A DNA stretch of 29,824 bases from B33-G16 sp964611035 (GCA_964611035.1 CAZSWT010000044.1:1-29824); one strand, 5' to 3'. Counted from the first letter of the stretch, positions 13,268 to 22,840 are shown. Translations and numbers: made by a program. The notes: generated from the sequence alone by a model not told the origin.

Positions 13268-14443
13268 TCAATACCTCTCCCTGAGTTTTGGATTAAATAT
13301 ATCCCGCAAGCCCTCGCCAAACAGATTAAATGAGAGCACGACGATCAGGATGGCAAGTCCTGGAACAAAGGTGAGCCAGGGTGCATCGAAAATGAAACGC
13401 TTTCCATCAGACAGTATATTACCCCACGTGGCATGGGGTGGTGGAACGCCAAATCCGAGAAAACTCAAACCCGCTTCTGTTAGAATAGCCGTGGCAATGC
13501 CAATTGTGGCAGACACCAGCACTGGCGCAATAGCATTAGGCACCATGTGACGAAATATAATCCGAAGGTTACTGATCCCAAGGGCCTTGACAGCGGTTAC
13601 AAAATCCTGCTCTCTTAATGAGAGAAATTCAGCCCGCACAAAGCGAGTGGTGCCCATCCAGCTTGTCAGGCCAATGACAATCATAATGTTGTAGATGCTT
13701 GCAGGGAGTAGGGCGACCACGGTGAGGATCAGGAAAAAACTCGGGAAGCACAACATAATATCCACCACTCTCATTATCAGGGTGTCAACAGAGATGGCCT
13801 TTTTGTGAAGGATCTGCAGCCATATTGAATGAGCTTTTTTCACTGATCTCTTTTTCAGCAGAAGGATATAAATAATGTAGGCAATGCCTGGGACAAGAAA
13901 GATTACACCCAGATACCTGTTTCCCATAAAAAGTAATACTACCCCGGTGAACAGGATCAAAGCTATCAGAATGTGATTAAGGCAAATATTGTTTTGTCCA
14001 AAATAGCCTGCTATCCCCCCCAGGAATATTCCTATAAGTACCGCAATCCCCACAGCAACAAACCCTACTGTGAGGGATACCCAGGCACCCTGTAGCATCC
14101 TCGCAAAAACGTCCCTTCCCAGATCATCAGTCCCGAATAGGTATAATCCTAATTTGGGTGTTTCTTCGGGCCGCAAGGTCTTTAGATTGGGATTAGAGAG
14201 CGGGGGTCGTAGTTTTTCCTGGAGTCTTATCGTGGAAGGGTCAAAGTAAGGCTCGGTGCCAGAAGTAAGTATAATGCCTGCAAGGGCAGTAAAGAAGAAG
14301 AGGACAAAAATTAGAAGGCCTACAAAAGCGAGTTTATTTTTCTTAAGAAGCCCCCAGGATTGCTGAAAGCGGGTTTTTCTTGGAACAGTAATGGATTTTT
14401 CTATTCTACTATTTTGCAAGGAGTTTTTTGTATATGTCTTCAT
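13268..14443 (-). CDS. dppC: Oligopeptide/dipeptide ABC transporter permease, DppC/OppC type
   Basis: A 391-residue inner-membrane permease, longer than the usual 280-310. An N-terminal cytoplasmic stretch and TM1 (about 39-60) are followed by FGTDDLGRDVFARMLQGAWVSL (103-124) typical of DppC, membrane segments, the EAA motif region VTAVKALGISNLRIIFRHMVPN contacting the ATPase, and LTEAGLSFLGFGVPPP near the end. Between GYFG (146-149) and VDTLIMRVVDIM (209-220), normally adjacent, about 59 residues are inserted; they contain two hydrophobic stretches (about 155-172 and 179-196). Start and dppB stop share one base (TAATG), implying translational coupling. The stop codon is followed directly by the repeat array of the inserted four-helix-bundle gene. 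Confidence 0.94.
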   Translation of the reverse strand: MKTYTKNSLQNSRIEKSITVPRKTRFQQSWGLLKKNKLAFVGLLIFVLFFFTALAGIILTSGTEPYFDPSTIRLQEKLRPPLSNPNLKTLRPEETPKLGLYLFGTDDLGRDVFARMLQGAWVSLTVGFVAVGIAVLIGIFLGGIAGYFGQNNICLNHILIALILFTGVVLLFMGNRYLGVIFLVPGIAYIIYILLLKKRSVKKAHSIWLQILHKKAISVDTLIMRVVDIMLCFPSFFLILTVVALLPASIYNIMIVIGLTSWMGTTRFVRAEFLSLREQDFVTAVKALGISNLRIIFRHMVPNAIAPVLVSATIGIATAILTEAGLSFLGFGVPPPHATWGNILSDGKRFIFDAPWLTFVPGLAILIVVLSFNLFGEGLRDIFNPKLRERY

Positions 14444-15402
14444 TATAACCTGATCCTCGGGTCTACTACCATGTAGAGCACATCAGACACAAAGGTGCCT
14501 GCCAGTACAAGCACCGCTGAAAGAAAATTAACTGTCAGGATAATTGGGTAGTCTCGGGCCAGAATGGCCTCATAGGCCATCCTGCCCATGCCTGGCCATG
14601 AGAAAATAGATTCAATGATTACAGAGCCGCCAATGAGACCCGGCAAAATCAGTCCAAACATGGTCACAAAGGGCAAAAGGGCATTGCGCAAGGCATGTTT
14701 GTAGTGGACCACCTCTGGCGGGAGACCCTTTGCCTTAGCAGTTCGTACATAATCCTGACCCTCGACCTCAAGCATCTGGCTGCGCACATACCTGGAAAGA
14801 ACCGCAATCCCACCAGTAGCGCCCAGCACAGATGGGATCAATAGATGCCAGATTCGGTCCATGACAAGATGGGGCAAAGAAGCAGCCCCGAGCCCAAAGG
14901 TTTCCATGCCAATTACCGGCACATGAAAGTGGGTAACCACAAAGATAATCAGAATATAGGCAAAAAAGAAGCCGGGAATAGATATCAATAGATATGAAAA
15001 GAACGTGGCGCTTCGATCATAGAATCCTCCCCTGAAAAGCGCTGAACGGATACCGATTGGAAAAGACAAAGTCCAGGTGAGTATAGTGCCCACAATAAAA
15101 AGAGGAAGACTATTCAGAAATCGCTCCCATATCTTTTTGAGCACCGACTGGTTGTCTTTCCAGGAAACGGTTTTTCCTGTGAAAAGATCTTTATAAAAAA
15201 GAAGATATTGGGTGTAGAGAGGTTTATCTAAATGAAATTCTTTCCGAAATCGCTCCACCATCTCTGGGGTGAATTTGGGATTTAGGGGATCAACCTGGCT
15301 GGGCTTGCCAGGAGCAAGATGAATGATCAAAAAAGAGACCACTGAAACAAAGAAAAGAGTAATAATCTTTTGTATAATACTTCGACCTATGAATGATATC
15401 AT
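14443..15402 (-). CDS. dppB: Oligopeptide/dipeptide ABC transporter permease, DppB/OppB type
   Basis: A 319-residue inner-membrane permease of normal length. TM1 is at about 10-30 (IITLFFVSVVSFLIIHLAPG), followed by the periplasmic loop with FTPEMVERFRKEFHLDKPLYTQYLLF, typical of DppB. The EAA region is VRTAKAKGLPPEVVHYKHALRNALLPF and the C-terminal segment is GGSVIIESIFSWPGMGRMAYEAILARDYP. It pairs with DppC to form the channel. The gap to the upstream dppA gene is about 250 bases and contains a large GC-rich hairpin (15516-15574), which may lower expression of the membrane and ATPase genes relative to the binding protein. Confidence 0.95.
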   Translation of the reverse strand: MISFIGRSIIQKIITLFFVSVVSFLIIHLAPGKPSQVDPLNPKFTPEMVERFRKEFHLDKPLYTQYLLFYKDLFTGKTVSWKDNQSVLKKIWERFLNSLPLFIVGTILTWTLSFPIGIRSALFRGGFYDRSATFFSYLLISIPGFFFAYILIIFVVTHFHVPVIGMETFGLGAASLPHLVMDRIWHLLIPSVLGATGGIAVLSRYVRSQMLEVEGQDYVRTAKAKGLPPEVVHYKHALRNALLPFVTMFGLILPGLIGGSVIIESIFSWPGMGRMAYEAILARDYPIILTVNFLSAVLVLAGTFVSDVLYMVVDPRIRL

Positions 15403-15515
15403 TATTTAGCAGCCTCTTTGTGGATTAAAGGTGTTTTACCTTTTTCATGTTTTTTTAAAGGACAACAGTTTTACAGAAACTTGATATTTGAAACCCGAAA
15501 CTTGGTGAGAATTTG

Positions 15516-15574
15516 GCCTGTCCACCATCCATGCCCGACATCCGGCAGGCGGGTGGCAGGTGGATCTGGGCCAG
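15516..15574. repeat. Long GC-rich hairpin with REP-like core
   Basis: Outer arms TGGCC and GGCCA, then TCCACC with GGTGGA, enclose a core (15531-15553) of ATGCCCGACATCCGGCAGG type shared with the palindromes at 6271, 10479 and 27789. It lies between the binding-protein gene and the permease genes, the position where REP hairpins often stabilise an upstream message. Confidence 0.65.
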
Positions 15575-15650
15575 TGAATCATTTTTTTATTAGAATATAG
15601 TAACCTCCTTATTTATCTAGTTTCAATTTTCGAGTTTCCAGTTTCCAAAT

Positions 15651-17786
15651 CTATCCATCCAGTGCGAAGCTGGGTGCGTCAGAAAGCTTTATCCACTTGT
15701 TGAAATGAAACGTATAGCTTCCTGTTTTGGTAGGCGTGATCTTTTTATAGATGGTATTCCCTTTTAAATCTATTTCCTTTATTACAATTCTTTTATCTAA
15801 CACAGCTGTCCACTTGGTAACGTAAAGAAAAGTATAGGGCTGCTCCGTTGCAATGATCTCGTGAAGGCGGTGGCAGTAGTCTACCTGTTTTTCATGATTA
15901 TATTCCTGCCTGATCTTGATGATGAGATCATCGGCCTCTTTATTTTTAAAACCCACGAAATTAAGCTGATACGGGTTGGCCTGACTCGAATGCCATATCT
16001 GATAAAGATCAGGTTCAATTCCCATGCTCCAGCCCAGGATCAGGGCATCAAAATCTGCCTTATCCACACGCTCCTGAATAAACACCGCCCATTCAAGGAG
16101 ATCGGTGCGAACGTCAATGCCGATCTGTTTCCATCCGTCCTGGGCAATGGTTAAGATAGCTTTTCTCAGGTCATTGCCACTATTGGTGATGAGGGTAAAT
16201 TGAAACCTCTTACCGTCCTTCTCCAGCCAGCCTTCCTTGTTTCGTTTCCAGCCCACTTTTTCAAGGAGCCTTAGCGCTCCTTTGGGATCATAAGGAACTG
16301 GGTTAATACTATGATTGTAATAATCGGTCTGCTTTACAAAGGGGCCGGTAATCCTTTCCCCCTGATCATAGAGGACATATTTTATGATTTTATCCACATC
16401 AATGGCCATACTGAGGGCCATTCGGACTCGAGGATCATCAAAAGGTTTTCGCCTCATGTTATAGCCGATGTATGTGTAACCAAAAGAGGGCCCAGAAAAG
16501 CTCTGATACTTTGGATCGTTCTCGAGGCGCTGAACCTGATGTGGCTGAACACCGTAGCTGTCAACAGTGCCTGCATAGAATTCCATCTCTTGGGTGAGAA
16601 GATCAGGAATGACCCGATAGATATACTGTTTATAATTTGGTGGTCCCTCCCAATACTTATCAAACCGATCCATTATGATGTATTGATCCGATTTCCACTC
16701 TCTGAACACAAAGGGACCGCATCCAATGGGGTGGCGATTAAAGCTGCTCTGCCGCAAGGAAAATTTATTCGGATCTTTTCCAGCTTTTTTAGCCTCATCT
16801 ACTAAGGCTTCATCATTTAAGAGATGCTCAGGGAGTATTCCCATTGCCCATGTGCTAAGGGCTGGTGAATAGAGTCGTTTATAAATAATGCGCACGGTCA
16901 GGGGATCAATTACCTCCACATGCTTGACTGGCTCATAATCTGCTACCCGTGGAGAGAGGTTCTTTGGATTTACGATCGCCTCATAGGTGAACTTGACATC
17001 GTATGCATCAAGAATGTGGCCATCATGAAATTTTACATTGGGACGTAACGGAAAGACCATAATTGGATTATGTTCAATAGAAGGAAGGATCTCTTGTGCA
17101 TATTTAGCCCTTTTATTTTGCCCAACTTCCTGATCAAATCTTAAGTAAGACTCCCCATTAAAGGAGCTAAAATATTGTTTTCCCAAAATAATTGAGAGGT
17201 TTTTAAAGAGATCTTGATCTACACTGTGTAAGAGCATTTTAATCCTGGCCGGCGCCATGACCTGAATCCTTACCTCTCTGTTTTCTTTATCTGTCTTTGG
17301 CTTTTTCTCATGTCGCGTTACCAAAAATTCGCTGGCTGGAATGATAGAAAACTCTTTAATGTTATCCAAAGATGCCTTAGCCTCTTTGCTGATCAGCAGA
17401 TCCCTGGCCTTAGCCCTCCTGAGAAGCTCAATCACTTCCTTTGCTCTTAGTTTTCCATAGTTGAGTATATCAGTCTTTTCATTTACATAAAAAAAGGCCT
17501 CTTCATGTATGCGCCAGGAAGTGGCAAGGCGCCCTCTAAAGTTGAGGTCTTCATCCCTGTCAATGAGTCCTTCAAAAACCATAGACTCTATTTGACTGCT
17601 GGCAGAATCTGCTGACAGGATCGGATTGAGGATGCTGGCATCACCTATGGATGCTGTAATGTATTCGTTAAGGCGTTTGGGGTTGCCCCGTGACTGCTCT
17701 TCATAGGTTGGTACCCAGAAATATGACTGGAGCAAGAATAATATGATTATTATTGGGGTAAATATGAGAACTCTACGGATGGTCAT
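15651..17786 (-). CDS. dppA: Oligopeptide/dipeptide ABC transporter substrate-binding protein, unusually long
   Basis: A 711-residue family 5 solute-binding protein; the family is usually 500-600. Residues 5-25 are a hydrophobic segment without a lipobox or clear cleavage site, so it is an export signal or membrane anchor. Domain landmarks are SIGDASILNPILSADSASSQI, VFEGLIDRDEDLNFRGRLATSW (70-91), PNVKFHDGHILDAYDVKFTYEA, and later PFDDPRVRMALSMAIDVDKI. About 140 residues (roughly 98-240) are inserted between LATSW and VKFHDG, normally about 20 apart. The insert is Lys/Arg-rich and mostly helical. It is the first gene of the operon, with a good promoter at 17865-17893. Bound ligands are likely peptides, but this family also binds nickel, heme and sugars, so specificity is open. 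Confidence 0.93.
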   Translation of the reverse strand: MTIRRVLIFTPIIIILFLLQSYFWVPTYEEQSRGNPKRLNEYITASIGDASILNPILSADSASSQIESMVFEGLIDRDEDLNFRGRLATSWRIHEEAFFYVNEKTDILNYGKLRAKEVIELLRRAKARDLLISKEAKASLDNIKEFSIIPASEFLVTRHEKKPKTDKENREVRIQVMAPARIKMLLHSVDQDLFKNLSIILGKQYFSSFNGESYLRFDQEVGQNKRAKYAQEILPSIEHNPIMVFPLRPNVKFHDGHILDAYDVKFTYEAIVNPKNLSPRVADYEPVKHVEVIDPLTVRIIYKRLYSPALSTWAMGILPEHLLNDEALVDEAKKAGKDPNKFSLRQSSFNRHPIGCGPFVFREWKSDQYIIMDRFDKYWEGPPNYKQYIYRVIPDLLTQEMEFYAGTVDSYGVQPHQVQRLENDPKYQSFSGPSFGYTYIGYNMRRKPFDDPRVRMALSMAIDVDKIIKYVLYDQGERITGPFVKQTDYYNHSINPVPYDPKGALRLLEKVGWKRNKEGWLEKDGKRFQFTLITNSGNDLRKAILTIAQDGWKQIGIDVRTDLLEWAVFIQERVDKADFDALILGWSMGIEPDLYQIWHSSQANPYQLNFVGFKNKEADDLIIKIRQEYNHEKQVDYCHRLHEIIATEQPYTFLYVTKWTAVLDKRIVIKEIDLKGNTIYKKITPTKTGSYTFHFNKWIKLSDAPSFALDG

Positions 17787-17864
17787 AACCCTCGTTCGAG
17801 TTTAGATTATAACAGTATAGACGATATTCATAGCCATACTACTATTAGCTTTGAAAATAAAAGT

Positions 17865-17893
17865 AGCATAAGCAATTGAGGAATTAGTGTCAA
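17865..17893 (-). promoter_or_regulatory. Predicted sigma70-like promoter of the dpp operon
   Basis: Minus strand TTGACA (17888-17893), 17-base spacer, TATGCT (17865-17870), about 80 bases upstream of the dppA start. It separates the dpp operon from the oxidoreductase operon upstream. Confidence 0.65.
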
Positions 17894-18018
17894 TTCGTTT
17901 GATTCCTTTTGTAGGAATTTAAAGGATTTGACAATACCATTGGCAGGTAAGCTTACATATAAAACGAGGAGTTGAGAAGAGAATACGAAAAAAAAGGATC
18001 AAGAGAATTCAGCGAGCA

Positions 18019-18942
18019 CTATTTTGATGTAGATTTCTTTCCTTTTTCAAACCTCTCTTGTAAACGCTCAAACTTTTTATCCACCATCTTCTGGTATTCT
18101 TTAATATCTTGCTCGGTCAGGTGTCTGAATCTGCCCTGAAGGCGGATGTATTTATCAATAGGAATAATTTCATCAGGAATAACTGTTTGTGTATAGGTCT
18201 CAGCATCGTGTACCTCATATAAAGGGAAGATGTTGGATAGCACAGCCAGGCGCATAGCCTCTATGGATAAATTCTCAGGCATTCTCCAGCCTGTGGGGCA
18301 GGCAGCAAGAAGATGGATAAACTTTGTTCCTTTGATCGACCTGGCCTTTTTAAATTTGGCGATCATATCGTGCGGATAGGCGGCTGTGGCAGTGGCAAGA
18401 TAAGGGATCCTATGGGCAATCATTATCTCATCAAAATCCTTCTTTTGCTCTGATTTGGGGTTTTTTACCGGGGTTGTTGTTGTCCAGGAACCTTTAGGGG
18501 TTGCGCTTGAGCGCTGGATTCCTGTATTCATGTAAGCCTCGTTGTCATAGCATACATAGATAACATCATCATTTCTCTCTGCAGCGCCTGACAGCGCCTG
18601 GATACCAATATCAAAGGTTCCTCCATCACCTGCCCATCCAACAACGCAGACATCATCCATCCCCCTTTTTTTGTATGCTGCCTTAACACCAGATATGGTT
18701 GCCCCGGTTGTCTCAAAGGCACAATGAAAAAGGGGAACATCCATGGTGGAGAAAGACCAGGTGCCTGGTATAATTGTCCAGCAGCAAGCAGGCACAACAA
18801 GCACGGTTGGTTTTCCGAGGCCTTTTAATGCCAGCCTCATGGAAAGAGATGCTCCGCAACCGGCGCAGGCTAAATTTCCAGAGGTCATGAACTCATCTTC
18901 AGGGATGTCTCTGTTGTCAAATCTTTGATTTAGGCTATACAT
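18019..18942 (-). CDS. 2-oxoacid:acceptor oxidoreductase, beta (TPP-binding) subunit
   Basis: A 307-residue beta subunit of the pyruvate:ferredoxin oxidoreductase family, binding thiamine pyrophosphate and a [4Fe-4S] cluster. Cys26 and Cys29 (LACAGCGASL), Cys53/Cys54 (PACCWTIIPG) and Cys215 (LLAACPTGW) are the probable cluster ligands. GDGGTFDIG (105-113) and DNEAYMNTG (133-141) form the TPP/magnesium motif. The sequence around CGASLSMRLALK and VPLFHCAFETTGATISGVKAA is close to the subgroup that includes phenylglyoxylate and pyruvate enzymes, so the substrate is not settled. It overlaps the alpha gene by 8 bases and is last in the operon. Product is an acyl-CoA plus CO2 with electrons leaving by the iron-sulfur chain. 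Confidence 0.95.
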   Translation of the reverse strand: MYSLNQRFDNRDIPEDEFMTSGNLACAGCGASLSMRLALKGLGKPTVLVVPACCWTIIPGTWSFSTMDVPLFHCAFETTGATISGVKAAYKKRGMDDVCVVGWAGDGGTFDIGIQALSGAAERNDDVIYVCYDNEAYMNTGIQRSSATPKGSWTTTTPVKNPKSEQKKDFDEIMIAHRIPYLATATAAYPHDMIAKFKKARSIKGTKFIHLLAACPTGWRMPENLSIEAMRLAVLSNIFPLYEVHDAETYTQTVIPDEIIPIDKYIRLQGRFRHLTEQDIKEYQKMVDKKFERLQERFEKGKKSTSK

Positions 18943-20101
18943 AGTTTACTCCTATCCACATATCGACATCATCTGGTCGATCATCTCTCAGTGTTTTTTG
19001 ATAAACTTCCTCAATGGTTTTAACACTTATATCCCGGCCACCAAGACCGGCAATATAGCCATAGATAAGCGGTCTTTCATGTTCAGGGAGTTCATAAAGG
19101 GCGCTTCTGATCTCCTGGGCCCAAATGCCTGTGGCACCCGGGGAGAAATTTCGGTCAATAACCGCCACCTTTTTCTTTCCCTTCAAGGTCTCTATAATTT
19201 CCTCCCTTGGAAATGGACGAAGGGTCTTTAGCTTTACCATACCCACCTTTCCACCTTTTTCCCTTAAGGAATCTATGGCATCCCTTCCAGTAGATGCTGC
19301 AGTACCTGAGACAGCCATAACAACATCCGCATCATCGATTTTGTATCCTTCCACCTGATAATAGTTCCTTCCAAACACGCTGGCAAATTCTTGATGAACT
19401 GATGTGATGACATCCTTGGCCTTCTCCATATCCCTCTGGATTTGCCATCTAAATTCCATATAGTCAGTATTCATGGTAATGCCACCGAAGGTTTTTGGAT
19501 TATCCGGGTTGAGCCACAGTTCTCCTGGATCAAAAGGAGGAAGAAAGCCCCTTACTTTCTCCTTATCCGGTATGTCTATTGGCTCAGAGGTGTGGGAAAG
19601 AAAAAATGCATCAAGGACAACCATTGCAGGTAGCCTTAAGGACTCCGCAATCTTGAATGCCATGATGGTTGTATCCAGAACCTCCTGGTTTCCCTCACAG
19701 TAAAGTTGTATCCAGCCGGTCTCCCTCTGCGAGACAGAGTCGGTTTGATCACTCCATATGGTCCAGGGGGCAGCCGCTGCCCGGTTGACATTGGCTAAAA
19801 CAACAGGTACCCTGGCACCAGTCGCATAATGGAGCATCTCATGCATCAGGAATAATCCCTGCCCGCAGGTGGCGGTAAATGCTCGTGCCCCACCCATTGA
19901 GGCCCCAATGCATGCGGCCATGGCTGAGTGTTCGGATTCTACCCTGATATAGTCGAAATCTGCCCGTCCATCAGCCTGCATATTGGCCAGCTCCTCAATG
20001 ATGGTTGTCTGGGGTGTAATTGGATAGGCGGCAACTATCTGTACATCAGAAAGCATTGCACCATATGCTACCGCCACGTTTCCTGTTAATACCTTTCTCA
20101 T
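18935..20101 (-). CDS. 2-oxoacid:acceptor oxidoreductase, alpha subunit
   Basis: A 388-residue alpha subunit with the pyrimidine-binding half of the TPP site: AYPITPQTTIIEELA (about 24-38), RVESEHSAMAACIGASMGGARAFTATCGQGL (53-83), and the C-terminal transketolase-like domain with VGMVKLKTLRPFPREEI. It forms a heteromer with the beta subunit (immediately downstream) and the gamma subunit encoded about 7.7 kb upstream at 27821. GGAG before the ATG lies in the end of the flavin-subunit gene, four bases upstream. Length and motifs are normal for four-subunit-type enzymes. Confidence 0.95.
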   Translation of the reverse strand: MRKVLTGNVAVAYGAMLSDVQIVAAYPITPQTTIIEELANMQADGRADFDYIRVESEHSAMAACIGASMGGARAFTATCGQGLFLMHEMLHYATGARVPVVLANVNRAAAAPWTIWSDQTDSVSQRETGWIQLYCEGNQEVLDTTIMAFKIAESLRLPAMVVLDAFFLSHTSEPIDIPDKEKVRGFLPPFDPGELWLNPDNPKTFGGITMNTDYMEFRWQIQRDMEKAKDVITSVHQEFASVFGRNYYQVEGYKIDDADVVMAVSGTAASTGRDAIDSLREKGGKVGMVKLKTLRPFPREEIIETLKGKKKVAVIDRNFSPGATGIWAQEIRSALYELPEHERPLIYGYIAGLGGRDISVKTIEEVYQKTLRDDRPDDVDMWIGVNYV

Positions 20102-20105
20102 ATTT

Positions 20106-21851
20106 CTACTCCATAAATTCCATTTTCATTGCCCCACGAGGGCATTCATTGACGCATATACCGCATCCCTTGCAATAGTCCATATCTACAATATACCCAT
20201 AGCCGTCTGGATCGACCTTTATGGCATTATCCGGACAAAAGATGTAGCAATTTCCACACTCGGTGCAGGAACCGCAATTAAAACAGCGCTGGGCTTCGGA
20301 GACTGCCTCTTCTTGAGAAGGAGATTCGATCACCTCTTGAAAGCCCTTTAATCTTTCCTCTACAGCGATTCTATTGTTTTTCATCCTTGGGCGGTGATCA
20401 AAGTAGAAGGCGTTTATACCAGTATAGTCTATTACCTCTGATGTTGGATTTCTTCTCAAAAATTGGGTTGTCCCCTGTATACGGCCAGCGCTAATATTTC
20501 CCTTCTCTCCCCACCTGTACTGATCGAGGCTTTGTTCATCGCCCTTATTCTTTCCGAGAAATCGGTCAATGGCTATAGCGGCACGCTTGCCTGAGCCGAT
20601 AGCATGAGTGACTGTATGGGGGATATCGATAATATCGCCACCAGCAAAGATCTTTGAGTGATCAGTGTGTCCCATTTGATCGGTTGAAACCACTCCTCTT
20701 TTTTGCGGGATAAAAGGAGGTAGATCAGCTACGTGAGTAGCCTCTCCTATGGCAATTATCATCCCATCACAATCAATATCAAAGGTTTCCCCAGTTGGTA
20801 GCGGTCGTCTTCGGCCAGAGTCGTCCACATCCCCCAGGGCCATCTTTTCGAGTTTGATGCCTGTAATGTGCTCATTGCCAGATATCGCTTTAGGGGTGGC
20901 AAGGAAAAGGAATTGAACACCCTCTTCTCTGGCCATTTTAATCTCCTCCCCGTGGGCTGGCATCTCTGCCTCAGTTCTTCGATAGACAATGGTTACCTCT
21001 GCCCCGAGCCTGCGTGAGGATCTGGCACAGTCCATGGCGCTATTTCCTCCGCCGATGACAACAATTTTTTTGCCTATCTTTGGGTTTTTATCAAGGTTAA
21101 TCTCATGTAAAAATTCAAGGGCATTAAATATTCCTTTCGTGTTTATGCCCTCGATACCAAGATTAGTCTCTTCATAGACCCCAATAGCAATGAATACGGC
21201 ATCAAACTGGCTTTCAAGGGAATCCCAGGTGATATCTGTGCCTACCCTTACTCCCATTTTAAACGCTATCCCTATATCATACAGTCTGCTGATCTCACCA
21301 TCAAGAATCGTGTTAGGGAGCCTGTAGGAAGGAATACCATAACGCATTATACCGCCAGGGCTCTGATTAGAGTCAAATATAGTAACAATATATCCCATAC
21401 GCTTCAAATGATAGGCAGTGCTCATGCCTCCAGGTCCAGCACCGACAATAGCAACCTTTTTGTCCTTTTCTGGTTGGGTGACTGCTGTTTTTAGACCATG
21501 GGAAAGGGCATAGTCGCCAATAAAGCATTCTACTGTATGGATAGATACAGCCTCATCGTGGTCTTTTCTGTTACACTGCTCCTCACATGTATGGAAACAC
21601 ACCCGGCCCATGACAGCAGGAAAGGGATTTTCCTCCATAATTAATCTCCATGCCTCTTCAAACTTCCCCTGGCCAGCCAGATACATATATCCAGTGATGT
21701 CTTCACCAGCAGGACATTGCTGGTTACATGGGGAAATACGATCAACAAAATGCGGCTCAGCAAACTTCCAGGTCCCGGTCTTATTGACCAGTCCGGAGGT
21801 GGTGGATGTCGCACATAAAGGGACGTTCACCTGTTTTTCAGTGTATTTCAT
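20106..21851 (-). CDS. GltD-like FAD/NAD(P) oxidoreductase fused to a 2[4Fe-4S] ferredoxin domain
   Basis: A 581-residue protein in three parts. Residues about 40-110 form the iron-sulfur domain of the GltD/DPYD type (CNQQCPAGEDI, CFHTCEEQCNR). Residues about 125-460 carry the FAD motif VGAGPGGMSTAYHLKRMG, the second dinucleotide motif IGGGNSAMDCARSSRRLG and the FAD-closing FAGGDI. Residues about 520-581 are a ferredoxin with CTECGNCYIFCP and CKGCGICVNECP, preceded by CFNCGSC. Placed directly before the alpha and beta genes, it likely moves electrons from the oxidoreductase to NAD(P)+, like the flavin subunit of the phenylglyoxylate:NAD oxidoreductase, with the delta ferredoxin subunit fused on. 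No separate delta gene is seen. Confidence 0.93.
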   Translation of the reverse strand: MKYTEKQVNVPLCATSTTSGLVNKTGTWKFAEPHFVDRISPCNQQCPAGEDITGYMYLAGQGKFEEAWRLIMEENPFPAVMGRVCFHTCEEQCNRKDHDEAVSIHTVECFIGDYALSHGLKTAVTQPEKDKKVAIVGAGPGGMSTAYHLKRMGYIVTIFDSNQSPGGIMRYGIPSYRLPNTILDGEISRLYDIGIAFKMGVRVGTDITWDSLESQFDAVFIAIGVYEETNLGIEGINTKGIFNALEFLHEINLDKNPKIGKKIVVIGGGNSAMDCARSSRRLGAEVTIVYRRTEAEMPAHGEEIKMAREEGVQFLFLATPKAISGNEHITGIKLEKMALGDVDDSGRRRPLPTGETFDIDCDGMIIAIGEATHVADLPPFIPQKRGVVSTDQMGHTDHSKIFAGGDIIDIPHTVTHAIGSGKRAAIAIDRFLGKNKGDEQSLDQYRWGEKGNISAGRIQGTTQFLRRNPTSEVIDYTGINAFYFDHRPRMKNNRIAVEERLKGFQEVIESPSQEEAVSEAQRCFNCGSCTECGNCYIFCPDNAIKVDPDGYGYIVDMDYCKGCGICVNECPRGAMKMEFME

Positions 21852-21946
21852 ATTTAATCCTTAGTATAAATAACAGATAAATTAAGTTTTTTCTTTTTTT
21901 CCATCGTGAGTGTTTATAGATATCTTTCTCTGAACCGAAAGGCCTG

Positions 21947-22840
21947 TTAAGACTCTGGTAAAGATAATATAAATTCCATTCCGGTATGTAAAGGTGAAAA
22001 TCTTTCTCCAAAGGCAAGATAAAGCTTGACCTGCGCCTTGAAACCTGTGCAGTGGCCTGCGCTTATCCATGATACATCCATATTATGAAGTCCCTCGACA
22101 GTTCTATTGATTATATCATCGGTTGCATCCACAAGATGCAGGCCACCGATAATTGCCTCTACCTTGCTAACACCGGTTATATTTTTAGCATGGTTTACAA
22201 TATTAACAATACCAGCATGGCTGCAACCGGTTATTATGGCAAGACCCTTGTCTTTGATGTTTGCAATAATGGAGGTATCGTCAAGCATTAAATCATCTAT
22301 AATCTTTCCATTTTCAATTGTCTTCAGGGATAGGGCCACTTTTCCAAAGTCATTGCGCCGTGGCACTTCTCCAGTTGTCATAATACCTGGCATAATCATC
22401 AAAGGCTCTTTTCTCAGGGAAAGACTTCCGCCGGCTTTTTCAATCTCGTCCCTGGAATCGCCCGGCATTATTCCTATAAGCCTATGATACGGCTCTGTGA
22501 TAAAATGAAGACGAAAAAGGTCTGTGTGGGCAATCACCGGTAGATCCTTTTTCCCGATTTGCCTAACCATGTTCGTTATTCCCTGGGTGTGATCATAATG
22601 GCAATGGGTTAATACAACTGCATCAATGATTGATGGGGATATTCCCATTATTTTCATATTGTGTAATAGCGCCTCAGAATTTTGACCTACATCCACAAGA
22701 ATATTTTTTCTCTTTTTGCCGCTTATACCCTCAAGCAGGAATGAAACCCCATGCTGCCCCAGGTATGGGCTTTCATAAAGCACAGAGTCCTCTGCGAGAA
22801 CGGTGATTTTAAGACTGTCTAATTGAGTAAATCTTTTCAT
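21947..22840 (-). CDS. MBL-fold metallohydrolase of the COG1237 type
   Basis: A 297-residue metallo-beta-lactamase-fold protein. The metal motif is THCHYDHTQG (His79, His81, Asp83, His84), preceded by VDVGQNSEALLHNMK and followed by GCSHAGIVNIV (third-ligand region) and a C-terminal GGLHL segment. This arrangement matches the COG1237 group, often named after an enzyme of methanopterin biosynthesis, but most bacterial members have no proven function. It lies between the LIV binding protein and the flavin subunit; the gaps are about 125 and 95 bases. No good Shine-Dalgarno is visible before the ATG. Involvement in the adjacent pathway is unproven. Confidence 0.9.
   Translation of the reverse strand: MKRFTQLDSLKITVLAEDSVLYESPYLGQHGVSFLLEGISGKKRKNILVDVGQNSEALLHNMKIMGISPSIIDAVVLTHCHYDHTQGITNMVRQIGKKDLPVIAHTDLFRLHFITEPYHRLIGIMPGDSRDEIEKAGGSLSLRKEPLMIMPGIMTTGEVPRRNDFGKVALSLKTIENGKIIDDLMLDDTSIIANIKDKGLAIITGCSHAGIVNIVNHAKNITGVSKVEAIIGGLHLVDATDDIINRTVEGLHNMDVSWISAGHCTGFKAQVKLYLAFGERFSPLHTGMEFILSLPES

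Noticed and set aside
13820..13996. Frameshift or intein as the cause of the DppC insertion
   Set aside because: The frame is open throughout and no intein splicing motifs are present; it reads as a normal hydrophobic insertion.
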